DNA of 64,000 bases from Chloroflexota bacterium (lineage in GTDB: Bacteria > Chloroflexota > Anaerolineae > Aggregatilineales > J027): contig JABFGB010000001.1 of NCBI GenBank assembly GCA_013112715.1, forward strand, positions 1 to 64,000, in the 5' to 3' direction. Of the stretch, positions 24,140-32,908 are shown one piece after another. Below the pieces are notes generated by a model, which worked only from the letters and a program-made list of their open reading frames with translations, ran no database searches and was not told where the DNA came from. Position numbers and translations under genes: made by a program. Numbering within the stretch: position 1 is the stretch's first letter; every line of letters begins with the position of its first letter.

Positions 24140-25519
24140 ATGAGACTTTATGACCTCCCATTTGGCGGATACCCCTCTCACAAAAGCAATAAGGATTTCG
24201 TAGGGGCGGGTCACCGTGCCCGCCCAATCATATTTGAAATGCGGGATAGCCCTGTGCTATCCCCTACGAAACATAGCTGTTTCAATTGGTTAAGCCCTAC
24301 CTTCTTAATTCTGTTTTTCTTCCTCACCGTGCCCGCCTGCCAGACCGAAAATCCGCCCCCGACCCTGAATGTGCAGGCTGTGACTGCCAGCCGTATCACA
24401 CCGACACCTGCTACCCCGACGACGACTGTCGAACTTTTGCCCACGCCGAATCTGCCGACGTGTGACCCCGCACAAGTAGCGGAATTGTTGGCGGGGATGC
24501 CGGCCTATGAACCGAGCGAAGGGGCGTTTATCGAACTGGTTGAGAATCAATTGATATTGGATGACATCCCATTCGTGGTACATGGCGTCAGTTATTACCC
24601 CGTCGAATACCCCTTTTGGCGATTTTTGCAGGCCGACAGCGCCACGATTGAAGCCGATTTGGATACGATTGCCGCCGCTGGACTCAATACGGTTCGTATC
24701 TTCATCTGGAACGAGCCGCTGTTTACCTGTCCGGGTAATGGAGCCGTGCCACTCGCGCCGCAGTTTGAACGCCTAGACCGGACGATTCAAGCCGCTGCCA
24801 GTCGTGGCTTGCATCTGATTGTCACGCTGCATGAACAACCCGACATCACCGCCCCACCCCTCTATGACAATCCGCCGCCGATTCCCGCGCAAACGGCCTA
24901 TATCGTCCAGCGATATAAGGATGAACCCGCGATTTTGGCGTGGGATGTGCGCGATGCCGGGGATGCCGATTATCAAGGCGGTACGATTGGCGGGGTCCCA
25001 CGTGAGGCCGAATTTGAACGGGCGGCGGTATTGGATTGGCTGTTCCGCGCCTCGACTGCGATTCGGGCCATTGATGAACACCATCTGATTACGGCGGGGT
25101 GGTATACCGATAATGTAGCGACGGCGGCGGCGGTCGATTTTATCAGTTTTCAATTTTGGGGCGAACCCGGCACGCTGGAAGATCGCATTACCCAACTGCG
25201 CCAACAGACCGATAAACCCCTGCTGCTGATCGGCATCGGCTATGAATCGCAGACGCGCAACGAAAGTCAACAATCCTCGGCCCTGCGCGAAGGGTTACAA
25301 TCGGCGGAACGGGGGGTTGAATTTGCGGGGCTGATTGGCTGGGTGGTCTGGACGGCCTTTGATTTTGTGCCGGGGAGTGCCTGTGATGTTGCGGCGTGTG
25401 TGGAAAATGAGGAGGGGCAGCCGGATACGCGGCATTTTTATGGCATTTGGCGGCAAGACCGTTCACGCAAGCCCGCCGCCAATGTGATTGAGGTGATGAG
25501 CCAGTCTACCCCTAATTGA
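24140..25519 (+). CDS. Lipoprotein with degenerate glycoside-hydrolase (clan A-like) domain
   Basis: Start at ATG 24140 behind GGGGAAC; an ATG at 24239 is a shorter option. A hydrophobic segment LILFFFLTVPAC provides a lipobox, followed by a Pro/Thr spacer. From about residue 125 the sequence follows a GH5-like TIM barrel: VHGVSYYP, TIAAAGLNTVRIFIWN, GLHLIVTLHEQ, YKDEPAILAWDV. Where active enzymes have WNEP this one has VRDAGD (24939-24965), and the strand expected to carry the nucleophile reads LIGIGYES (25219-25249). Both catalytic glutamates appear absent, so binding rather than hydrolysis is likely. A 76-bp composite palindrome lies inside the N-terminal coding part and encodes the unusual residues before the signal peptide. 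Confidence 0.72.
   Translation: MRLYDLPFGGYPSHKSNKDFVGAGHRARPIIFEMRDSPVLSPTKHSCFNWLSPTFLILFFFLTVPACQTENPPPTLNVQAVTASRITPTPATPTTTVELLPTPNLPTCDPAQVAELLAGMPAYEPSEGAFIELVENQLILDDIPFVVHGVSYYPVEYPFWRFLQADSATIEADLDTIAAAGLNTVRIFIWNEPLFTCPGNGAVPLAPQFERLDRTIQAAASRGLHLIVTLHEQPDITAPPLYDNPPPIPAQTAYIVQRYKDEPAILAWDVRDAGDADYQGGTIGGVPREAEFERAAVLDWLFRASTAIRAIDEHHLITAGWYTDNVATAAAVDFISFQFWGEPGTLEDRITQLRQQTDKPLLLIGIGYESQTRNESQQSSALREGLQSAERGVEFAGLIGWVVWTAFDFVPGSACDVAACVENEEGQPDTRHFYGIWRQDRSRKPAANVIEVMSQSTPN
24196..24271. repeat. Composite palindromic element (76 bp, MITE/REP-like)
   Basis: Perfect 11-bp terminal inverted repeats (TTTCGTAGGGG and CCCCTACGAAA) enclose two hairpins. One has GGGCGGG/CCCGCCC arms with an 8-base loop, the other GGGATAGC/GCTATCCC arms with a 5-base loop. 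The whole can fold as a three-way junction. It carries no gene of its own. It sits between the proposed start and the signal peptide of the lipoprotein, which suggests insertion into the 5' end of that gene. Confidence 0.8.
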
Positions 25520-26732
25520 CCACCCAATTAGGCTGGCTTATGAAGTAGTGTAAGGTTTGGAGAAGCAAGAAACACCGAATTGAATTTGCCTCCGTTCCGT
25601 AGTTCAAATCTTCTTCATGCAAAATGCTATGCCTATTTAAGATAGGCCGCCTTGACGTTTTGCGTGTATCAACAAACACGTATTCTTGGATTAGATAACT
25701 CGTTAGTCTCAGGAGAATATGATCAAGTTTCTGTCCAATATAACGTTCTTCCAGTCGCTGGAAAGCGCCCCAAGCACTTAGGGATTGATGTTTAGGGCTT
25801 ATGGTGTTAGCAAATCCAAAGCTAATGGCATCAATCATTGAAAGCATTCGATGGACAGTAAGATCGTACCAACCCATCTTATGAGCCTCAAAAACTTGTT
25901 GTATAGCTTGGTTCCGGTCAACAAAAAAAGGGCTGTCCCAGTTATCAATCAGGTTAGACAGTTGCTCAAAATCCTTTTCTCTAAACCATTGACAATAGAA
26001 GCGATCCAATTCCTCTTGTGAAGGCTTATTCTCCAATAGGGTATAAAGACCAATTTCAAACTCCTCTGGCAAACCCGGCACCAGTAACCAATTATATGAG
26101 TTTATGAGCGCATGTCCTTCAGCATCTATCCGTTGAGAGACAATGGCTTCAAATTGCTCAACAAGTTTTCGTGAGCTTTCAATCTGCTTATCAATTACAC
26201 TCTGTACGGATAGTTGAGTAGATTTAATTAAAGACTGACTCGACTCCAAAGCAACAGCCATCTGTTGAGAGGCCATACCTTCAAATTGGTCAATAATTCT
26301 TCGTGAGCTTTCAACCTGCCTCTCAAATGCACTCTGTACAGACAACTGGATAGCTTCAATTGCAGATTGGCTTGTTTGCCGAGCAACAGCTATCAGACGA
26401 TTTGTTGTATGAGTAAGTTGCTGATTTTGGTTTGCCATAAGCCTTTGAATGTTCATTTGATTCCACATTCGCTGATTAGCACTTTGGGCAGCCCGTTCTA
26501 TATTTCCACTTATCACGGACATCGCTTGGTCATGTGCCAATTTATCATCCATAATTGTTCTGACTTGGAGTTGACGATTGGAATATCGGCTTAAGCACTC
26601 TTCAGGCATCTTATTGAGTTGCTGGATTTGATTTTGCACAGCCTCGCTCTGGATAGACTTGTTTATTATCTGAGCAACTCGCTGATTTACTCTCTGCATA
26701 GACTCTTGGGCATCTTGGCTTAGACGATACAT
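25512..26732 (-). CDS. Coiled-coil protein with HEPN-like C-terminus
   Basis: The ATG at 26732 has AGGAG at ideal spacing. Of 406 residues, 1-205 are predicted coiled coil rich in Gln and Ser. They contain a 44-residue tandem duplication (about 118-161 and 162-205) marked by SQSxIxxxQLSVQS and ESSRxxxxQFE. The C-terminal 170 residues are globular and end with LNRHSILHEEDLNYG, where Arg367 and His372 form the R-x4-H motif of HEPN ribonuclease or nucleic-acid-binding domains. HEPN proteins are common in toxin-antitoxin and phage-defence systems. The gene is clearly AT-richer than its neighbours. The domain call rests on the motif and its helical surroundings only. Confidence 0.55.
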   Translation of the reverse strand: MYRLSQDAQESMQRVNQRVAQIINKSIQSEAVQNQIQQLNKMPEECLSRYSNRQLQVRTIMDDKLAHDQAMSVISGNIERAAQSANQRMWNQMNIQRLMANQNQQLTHTTNRLIAVARQTSQSAIEAIQLSVQSAFERQVESSRRIIDQFEGMASQQMAVALESSQSLIKSTQLSVQSVIDKQIESSRKLVEQFEAIVSQRIDAEGHALINSYNWLLVPGLPEEFEIGLYTLLENKPSQEELDRFYCQWFREKDFEQLSNLIDNWDSPFFVDRNQAIQQVFEAHKMGWYDLTVHRMLSMIDAISFGFANTISPKHQSLSAWGAFQRLEERYIGQKLDHILLRLTSYLIQEYVFVDTRKTSRRPILNRHSILHEEDLNYGTEANSIRCFLLLQTLHYFISQPNWVVN

Positions 26733-26817
26733 CGCCAACTCCTGTTATGATAAGGTCATATCATAACTTCTATTGTTAGAATTATACTGCTAATATTGCA
26801 TGGAAAAGCGTTGAGTG

Positions 26818-27834
26818 TCAATCCTCCGGCACAATCCTCAAAATCGCCATGTCGCCATGTACGCCAACCAACGACACATCAAAACGACCCAAATCAAAAA
26901 TCTGCCCATGCCGCAGGGTCACGGTTTTGACTTTGGGGGAGAGGAACATCACCTGTACTTCGCCGGGGCGCATCTTCAACAATTTCACCCCCACCGGGCC
27001 ATGATTTTTCGATTCGCCGACCTTAATAATCACTTCATGGGGGTCGGCTTTGGCTTGGTCAAGGCGCGTCTGTGAAATCTGGACATCGCTGGTCACATGG
27101 GCATCCACCGCAATCCCACTGGCGACGACCTGTGGGGTTTCGTCAATAATTTCTTTGGGCTTGCCCTCGACCAGACTGATGCCATAGGCTTGATACCAGC
27201 CGTTATAGAGGTCGTAGCTGGTCACGATGACACGGTAATCTTCCCAGCGTTCATAATCACCATCCAGCTTGACCTGCCAATCTTCTTCGTCGCCATTGCC
27301 AATCTTGCCGACCAGCATGGCGTGACGGGGTTTTTTATAGGCGCGTGTGCCTTCCTCAATGCGTTCACCTATACGGAGGCGCAGTTTGCCAAACTGCACC
27401 ACGTCTTGATTGTTATAGACCAGCGGGCGGTCATTCACGATGTCGTATTGGCGCACCAGCATAAAATCATAGACCTTATCACGCTCCGGTTGGGCCACCT
27501 CCAACGATTGATCGCCCCACCGTACATCAAAGACCGCTTCCATAATGCCATCTTCGGGGGTCTTATCTTTGCCACGTCCAAAAATCCCCCGGCGGCGCTT
27601 TTCATCTTTGACGTTGACATCCACATAGCGGTTGATGAAGGTATAGCCCTCAACGGTGGCGGCGGCGGCGACTGGCACTTTGAGATATTTCATGCCATCC
27701 GGGGCTTGAATTTCGATTTCCGCCACATCGCCTTTGATGGTCTGCAAACCCACTTGAAGATGCCCGACCTTGACGGGTTGATAATTCTTGGCGAGATCAA
27801 GGCTGCGGGTCAGTGAAATCACAGCGTATTCCAT
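26818..27834 (-). CDS. Conserved-looking hypothetical protein, beta-rich
   Basis: The 338-residue cytosolic protein (no signal peptide or membrane segment) starts at an ATG after GGGAGC. It is made of many short beta strands separated by charged turns. A basic loop (KDEKRRRGIFGRGKDKTPEDG) occupies about 78-98. The last 90 residues (VDAHVTSDVQISQTRLDQA onward) form a separate beta domain. No catalytic motif or named family was recognised. It stands alone, followed by the AT-rich HEPN-like gene and divergent from the cold-shock gene. Confidence 0.65.
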   Translation of the reverse strand: MEYAVISLTRSLDLAKNYQPVKVGHLQVGLQTIKGDVAEIEIQAPDGMKYLKVPVAAAATVEGYTFINRYVDVNVKDEKRRRGIFGRGKDKTPEDGIMEAVFDVRWGDQSLEVAQPERDKVYDFMLVRQYDIVNDRPLVYNNQDVVQFGKLRLRIGERIEEGTRAYKKPRHAMLVGKIGNGDEEDWQVKLDGDYERWEDYRVIVTSYDLYNGWYQAYGISLVEGKPKEIIDETPQVVASGIAVDAHVTSDVQISQTRLDQAKADPHEVIIKVGESKNHGPVGVKLLKMRPGEVQVMFLSPKVKTVTLRHGQIFDLGRFDVSLVGVHGDMAILRIVPED

Positions 27835-27989
27835 GAGAATTGCTCCCTATGTTTTAAGATCGAGACAGAGCAGTGGCCTAGCTTACATTTATTAACTATA
27901 CAGGACAGCCGATTTTGGGGGCAAGCGGAGAAGGTCTATACAAAGTTCACAATGACCGGAATTTGCTGTATTTACCCTGCGTAGGGCTA

Positions 27990-28017
27990 TTGCATGGCGT
28001 CTAAAAATTATGATACT
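27990..28017 (+). promoter_or_regulatory. Candidate promoter of the cold-shock gene
   Basis: TTGCAT at 27990-27995 and GATACT at 28012-28017 are separated by 16 bp and lie about 65 bp upstream of the coding start. The resulting AU-rich leader of about 60 bases is in line with cold-shock mRNAs. The boxes match consensus only moderately. Confidence 0.35.
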
Positions 28018-28082
28018 ATTATCAAGTCTTTGTTTTACGTTTTGGTTTTGGCTCGTATGAGCAGAAAGATAAGCACTAAAGT

Positions 28083-28298
28083 ATGTCGCAAAATACAGTG
28101 ACGGGTGTTGTCAAGTGGTTCAACAGCACCAAAGGCTACGGGTTTATTCAGGCCGATGGGCAGGAAAAAGATATTTTCGTGCACTATTCGGGCATCACAG
28201 GCTCTGGCTACCGTAACCTCGAAGAGGGGGATAAAGTCGAATTTATCATTACTCAAGGTGAACGCGGTCTTCAAGCCCAAGACGTCCGCAAAGTCTAA
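28083..28298 (+). CDS. Cold-shock domain protein (CspA family)
   Basis: The 71-residue protein is a single cold-shock domain. It carries KWFNSTKGYGFI (RNP1) and DIFVHYSGI (RNP2), the aromatic patches that bind single-stranded RNA or DNA. Length and order are exactly those of CspA-type RNA chaperones acting in the cytoplasm, which melt mRNA structure at low temperature or during growth transitions. It is a monocistronic unit with its own upstream AT-rich leader and a strong terminator right behind. Confidence 0.96.
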   Translation: MSQNTVTGVVKWFNSTKGYGFIQADGQEKDIFVHYSGITGSGYRNLEEGDKVEFIITQGERGLQAQDVRKV

Positions 28299-28317
28299 AT
28301 TATAATTGAACACAAAG

Positions 28318-28347
28318 ACGGGGGACTCCAACACCCCCGTTTTTTTC
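28318..28347 (+). terminator. Rho-independent terminator of the cold-shock gene
   Basis: ACGGGGG and CCCCCGT arms enclose a short loop and are followed by seven T residues. It lies 20 bp after the stop codon. Confidence 0.92.
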
Positions 28348-28454
28348 TCAGCATCTCACCCCCTACGCCAGACAATCATCAGCCAATCGTACCCTGCATA
28401 ATTCTCAAGTCTGTGCGATAATTCACGCCCTAAACCGGAGGAGACTGTATTGGT

Positions 28455-29639
28455 ATGTTGAACGTGAAATCGAAATTAAGCATTTTGAGCTTTGCTGCAT
28501 TGGTAGTTTTATTGGTCGTCAGTTCGATATTTTTTAGTCTACCCAAGCGCACCAATGCCCAAGATGGCAGCACCCCTACTCCATCCATGACACCCGTACT
28601 CGACCCAGATTTACCCACCAGCTATCGCGTCGAAAAAGTCTTGGACGCAAGCTGGCCGATTGCATTGGCATGGGCACCGGATGGCACGCTGTTTTTCACC
28701 GAGCGTTTTACGGGTTATCTGCGGCGTGTGTCCCCGGATGGCGTCCTGCAAGCCGACCCGGTGTGGACGTTTCCAGTCTCTACTGATGGCGAACGTGGAC
28801 TGCTGGGGGTGGCAGTCTCCCCTGACTTCGATACAACGGGCTATGTGTATGTATATTACACCCGTGTCCCCGGCGATGGCTTCAATGTGCCGGTTAACCG
28901 CATTGCCCGTCTCAAAGTGGATGCAGAGGGCAAAGGCAGTACCCCGGAAGTGATGCTGAATATCCCGCTGACGACCAACAACCTGTGGCACCAAGGCGGC
29001 AATATTCATTTTGGGCCGGATGGAATGCTCTATTTGGCGATTGGCGAATACTACATCCCTGCCAATGCCCAAAATGTAGATGCTATCCCCGGTAAAATCA
29101 ACCGTTTCCAAGTCACCGATGAGGGCCTCATTGCCGCCCCCGGTAATCCTTTTGGGACGGCGGCCTATGCCTATGGGATTCGCAACACCTTCGATTTTGA
29201 CTTTGACCCTTATATGTTTGAGTTAACGGGGCAAATTTTTGGGGCAGACAATGGCCCTGATTGTGATGATGAACTCAATTTGATTGTGCCGGGGGGCAAT
29301 TATGGCTGGCGCGATGGCTACCCCTGTGATGATACCAACCCGCTGAATCCTGAAAAATACATCTATCCCATCTGGTCTATCACCCCAACTGAGGCTCCAA
29401 CTGGGGTCGCCGTGTATACGGGATGGCAAATCCCCGAGTGGCGTGGTCAGGTTTTCTTCTGCGCTTGGAAAACCGGCAAAATGCGCCGCGTGATTTTGGA
29501 TGCCGGACGTTCACGCCTTTCCGCCGTGCGTGATGTGGATTTACAAGGACAGTCCTGCACCATTGAGGTCGAAAATGGGCCAGATGGCGCATTGTATTTC
29601 ACAAATCAATACGGCATATTCCGAATTGTGCTACAGTAA
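28455..29639 (+). CDS. PQQ-dependent sugar dehydrogenase-like beta-propeller, secreted
   Basis: The 394-residue protein begins after GGAGGAG and has an N-terminal membrane segment or signal peptide (cleavage near TNAQD). The propeller has blades ALAWAPDGTLFFTER, GLLGVAVSPDF and GGNIHFGPDGMLYLAIG. His179 in HQGGN aligns with the catalytic base His of soluble glucose/aldose dehydrogenases that use PQQ. GADNGPDCDDELN and GGNYGWRDGYPC fit the calcium and PQQ-binding region. It should oxidise sugars outside the membrane if PQQ is available; no pqq synthesis genes are in the window. Monocistronic, or leading into the C39-TPR genes 63 bp on. Confidence 0.85.
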   Translation: MLNVKSKLSILSFAALVVLLVVSSIFFSLPKRTNAQDGSTPTPSMTPVLDPDLPTSYRVEKVLDASWPIALAWAPDGTLFFTERFTGYLRRVSPDGVLQADPVWTFPVSTDGERGLLGVAVSPDFDTTGYVYVYYTRVPGDGFNVPVNRIARLKVDAEGKGSTPEVMLNIPLTTNNLWHQGGNIHFGPDGMLYLAIGEYYIPANAQNVDAIPGKINRFQVTDEGLIAAPGNPFGTAAYAYGIRNTFDFDFDPYMFELTGQIFGADNGPDCDDELNLIVPGGNYGWRDGYPCDDTNPLNPEKYIYPIWSITPTEAPTGVAVYTGWQIPEWRGQVFFCAWKTGKMRRVILDAGRSRLSAVRDVDLQGQSCTIEVENGPDGALYFTNQYGIFRIVLQ

Positions 29640-29702
29640 GCAAGACGTAATGTTTGGTGTCTATGCTTAAGGGATAACGTTTTAGTCGAGTGGGTATTTT
29701 TT

Positions 29703-31295
29703 ATGAGCAATCCAAATCAACCGCGCCGTACCGATCCTAATAATGACCCTCGCACCACTCGTTTGGCCCAAAGCCAACAGCGGCAGGCCCCCAATTTCTA
29801 TCCCGAAACGGGAACCTATCGCCGTCGCAAACCCCGACGTCGGGCAGGCTGCCTAAAAATTGCGTTGATCTTGCTGGGGGTCTTCATCCTATTTGGGATG
29901 GTAGGCGTGGTGGTGGCGGCGATTGTCTTACCCCCCACTTATCGTGATTTAAAACCCGAACAGCAGGCCATTTGGTGTAACCGTGCCGAACGCATTCAGA
30001 TGGATTTTGTCTGCGACTGGAAACCCACCCCGCCCTTCCAAGTCCTGCCCACTTTAGCAGGTGGCGCGACGGTCAGTGGGCCGGATTTGTTAAAGACACT
30101 CGATGCGATGAATGCCGCATTGACTGGAACACCGAGTGAGCAAGGTGGAGGTGGTTCACAGGGACTTGGCACACTGCCGCCGCCGCCTGTTTCCGTCACC
30201 ATGACCCCAACCCCGACGGCGACGAGCACCATTCCAGCAACGGCGACCCTGTTGCCCACCGCGATTGTATTGCCTTCGCCGACCCTCGCACCGCTTCCAA
30301 TAAGTGCCAGTTTGAATTTGGGCCAACTGCGGCCCGAAGGCCAATGGTGGAACAACTGCGGCCCGACCAATTTAACGATGGGCCTCAGCTACTTTGGCTA
30401 CTCCAGTAATCAAGGGCCAGCCGCGAGTTTTCTAAAGCCCAACCGCGAAGATAAAAATGTCAGCCCCTGGCAGATGGCCCGCTACGTCAATGAAGTCGCC
30501 AGTCAACAGGTTGCCGTGAATGCCCTGTGGCGGGTCGGCGGCAATCAAGAATTGCTCAAACGACTACTCGCCAATAATTTCCCGGTCATCATCGAAAAAG
30601 GCTATGAACTCCCCAGTGAACCAGAACTCGGTTGGATGGGCCACTACCTGCTGATGGTGGGCTATAACGATGATCCCGGCTATTTCCTTGTGTTCGACAG
30701 CTATCAGGGCACCAATCGTGGACAGGGCCGCCAAGAAACCTATGCCTATATCGAACAATATTGGCAGCAGTTTAACTACACCTTTATCGTTCTCTATTCA
30801 CCTGACCGCCAAGCAGATTTGATGACGGTGTTGGGTGAACATGCCGATGAATCGCAAGCGGTGTATAAAGCGCTTGAAACCGCCCGCGCCCAAGCCACCG
30901 CCAACCCCAGCGATAAGTGGGCTTGGCTGAATATGGGTGAGTCGTATACGATGCTGCGGCAGTATCAAGAAGCGGCCTCGGCCTTTGACCAAGCCTTTCA
31001 ACTTCAACTGCCATGGCGAACTTTGTGGTATCACTTCACACCATTTGAGGCCTATTACAATGTAGGCCGCTATGAAGATGTCATCCGCTTGGCGAATGAT
31101 GTGGATCGCTCATCCGGCAACTATGTCGAAGAGGCTTCGTATTATCGCGGGTTGGCCTATGCCGCCCAGAACGATTTTACCCGTGCAATCACACAATTTG
31201 AAAATGTGCTGCGGTTTAATCCCAATTTCACACCTGCCGCCGAAGCCATCACCGCCGTACAATCAGGAACGTATACACCGCCAGTCATCAGCTAG
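29703..31295 (+). CDS. Membrane-anchored C39-like cysteine peptidase with TPR domain (paralogue 1)
   Basis: Of 530 residues, 1-50 are a basic cytosolic tail (RRRKPRRR) and 51-75 a membrane helix. A Pro/Thr linker to about 200 follows. The papain-like C39 domain has Cys219 in WWNNCGPTN, His314 in MGHYLLMVGY and Asp332 in FDSYQG, the complete catalytic triad. Residues 375-515 form three or four TPR repeats. The peptidase is predicted outside the membrane. C39 domains usually cut Gly-Gly leader peptides, but there is no ABC transporter here, so another peptide or an isopeptidase role is likely. A close paralogue follows 18 bp downstream. Confidence 0.85.
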   Translation: MSNPNQPRRTDPNNDPRTTRLAQSQQRQAPNFYPETGTYRRRKPRRRAGCLKIALILLGVFILFGMVGVVVAAIVLPPTYRDLKPEQQAIWCNRAERIQMDFVCDWKPTPPFQVLPTLAGGATVSGPDLLKTLDAMNAALTGTPSEQGGGGSQGLGTLPPPPVSVTMTPTPTATSTIPATATLLPTAIVLPSPTLAPLPISASLNLGQLRPEGQWWNNCGPTNLTMGLSYFGYSSNQGPAASFLKPNREDKNVSPWQMARYVNEVASQQVAVNALWRVGGNQELLKRLLANNFPVIIEKGYELPSEPELGWMGHYLLMVGYNDDPGYFLVFDSYQGTNRGQGRQETYAYIEQYWQQFNYTFIVLYSPDRQADLMTVLGEHADESQAVYKALETARAQATANPSDKWAWLNMGESYTMLRQYQEAASAFDQAFQLQLPWRTLWYHFTPFEAYYNVGRYEDVIRLANDVDRSSGNYVEEASYYRGLAYAAQNDFTRAITQFENVLRFNPNFTPAAEAITAVQSGTYTPPVIS

Positions 31296-31312
31296 GCGGA
31301 GTCGGAAAAGCA

Positions 31313-32878
31313 ATGTCTGAACAAACACACGAAATTTTACGCACGCCGCTACCCCCGGAGGAAACGCCCGACAATTCTGACCTAGATTTGTTTCGAGCGC
31401 CCACGACAGACGAGGATACAGATCGCGTCCGGCCTATTCACCCGCGCCGTAAACGACACAGCCCCTTTGGGTTATTTGCCCGGACGTTGGTCAGTGTTGC
31501 AGCAGGCACGGTTGGATTTGTGCTGGTTGCGGGGGTCGTCTTAGCGATTATCGTGCCGCCGTGGTATCGCAGTTTGCAACCGCGTTATCAGGAAATTTGG
31601 TGTCATCGCATCTCGGCTCTTTGTGAATTGAAGAAGAAGGCTCCCGAAGGGGATGTTCTGGTCTATCAAGGCGACACCGATGCCGCCCTAGCCTTACTCG
31701 ATGATACGACCCCTACGCCAACACCGACCACCCTACCGGATATTGCGCTGGCCTCCAATGAACCAACTTTTACGCCGATGCCGCCCAAATCTGCCGGGGG
31801 AGGGAGTAATCCTGAAGATTTGCCTACTCCGACGGTGTTTGTGCCACCTCCAACCGTCGCCCCTAGTCCCACACCAACCGCCACCCCCATCCCAATCCCG
31901 CTGTCTGCCCAATTAGACTTGACCCGAATCAAATGGGAGCAGCAAGGCTGGAATAACTGTGGGCCAGCGACCATTACGATTGCCCTCAGTTATTTCGGCT
32001 ACAGTGAAACCCAGACCCGCGCCGCTAATTTCTTGAAGCCCAATGTCGAAGATAAAAATGTTAGCCCCGGTCAATTGGTCGAATTTGTGAATACTGATGC
32101 GGCTAATGATGTTGGGGTACGTGCCCTCTATCGCGTCGGTGGCACACTGGATATGCTCAAACGCTTTATTGCGGCGGGTTTTCCGGTCATTGTGGAACGC
32201 GGGATCAATGTGCGGGATACGGGTTGGATGGGCCATTATTCGCTCATTGTGGGCTATAACGACGCGACAGGTGACTTCCTGTTGTTTGATAGCTATTTAG
32301 GATCCAACAAAAATCAAGGCCGCCCCGAACGCCAAGATGCGATTGATTTGGGTTGGAAGCAGTTCAATTACACCTACATCGTGCTATATGACCCTGCGCG
32401 TGAGGCCGAACTACGCGAGGTCTTGGGCAATTATGCTGACCCGGCTTTTGCCGCCAGTGACGCTCTTGAACGGGCCAGAGCCGCCGCCACCCTCGATCCC
32501 GATGACAAATATGCGTGGTTTAATATGGGCACGGCGTTGACTTTATTGGGGCGTTACGATGAAGCGGTCTTGGCCTATAATCGTGCCCGCACGCTCGACC
32601 TACCCTATCGCATTTGGTGGTATCAATTTGGGCCGTATATCGCCTATTATCAAGCAGGCCAATATAATGAGGTGGTCACGATTGCCGACACCACCGAAAG
32701 CAATCAGTCGTATATCGAGGAAATTTATTACTATCGCGGTCTGGCGTATGCTGCCCAAAATAAACCGGAGGAAGCCATCAAGGAATTTGACAAGGCCCTC
32801 CGCTATAATACAAACTTCACGAAGGCTGCCGAGGCCAAACAAGAAGTTTTGGAAGGGCGCTTTGTCGCACCGCGTTAG
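31313..32878 (+). CDS. Membrane-anchored C39-like cysteine peptidase with TPR domain (paralogue 2)
   Basis: This 521-residue tandem paralogue has the same plan: an acidic then basic N-terminus, a membrane helix at about 57-80, a TPTPT-type linker, a C39 domain and TPR repeats (about 370-510). The triad is Cys216 in WNNCGPAT, His308 in MGHYSLIVGY and Asp326 in FDSYLG. Similarity covers the whole length, including LKPNxEDKNVSP after the Cys helix, while the linkers differ. Keeping both catalytic sites argues that both copies are used. An RmlC-type epimerase begins 30 bp later. Confidence 0.85.
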   Translation: MSEQTHEILRTPLPPEETPDNSDLDLFRAPTTDEDTDRVRPIHPRRKRHSPFGLFARTLVSVAAGTVGFVLVAGVVLAIIVPPWYRSLQPRYQEIWCHRISALCELKKKAPEGDVLVYQGDTDAALALLDDTTPTPTPTTLPDIALASNEPTFTPMPPKSAGGGSNPEDLPTPTVFVPPPTVAPSPTPTATPIPIPLSAQLDLTRIKWEQQGWNNCGPATITIALSYFGYSETQTRAANFLKPNVEDKNVSPGQLVEFVNTDAANDVGVRALYRVGGTLDMLKRFIAAGFPVIVERGINVRDTGWMGHYSLIVGYNDATGDFLLFDSYLGSNKNQGRPERQDAIDLGWKQFNYTYIVLYDPAREAELREVLGNYADPAFAASDALERARAAATLDPDDKYAWFNMGTALTLLGRYDEAVLAYNRARTLDLPYRIWWYQFGPYIAYYQAGQYNEVVTIADTTESNQSYIEEIYYYRGLAYAAQNKPEEAIKEFDKALRYNTNFTKAAEAKQEVLEGRFVAPR

Positions 32879-32908
32879 ACCGATTCAAGCATAGAGAGAT
32901 TTCACCAC

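Noticed and set aside
27097-27816. Long plus-strand frame opposite the 26818-27834 gene
   Set aside because: Composition is that of an antisense shadow, while the minus-strand gene has a good start site. The minus strand was kept.
27835-28082. Possible small RNA or tRNA in the spacer before the cold-shock gene
   Set aside because: No cloverleaf or strong hairpin was found, and the AT-rich region is adequately explained as promoter and leader.
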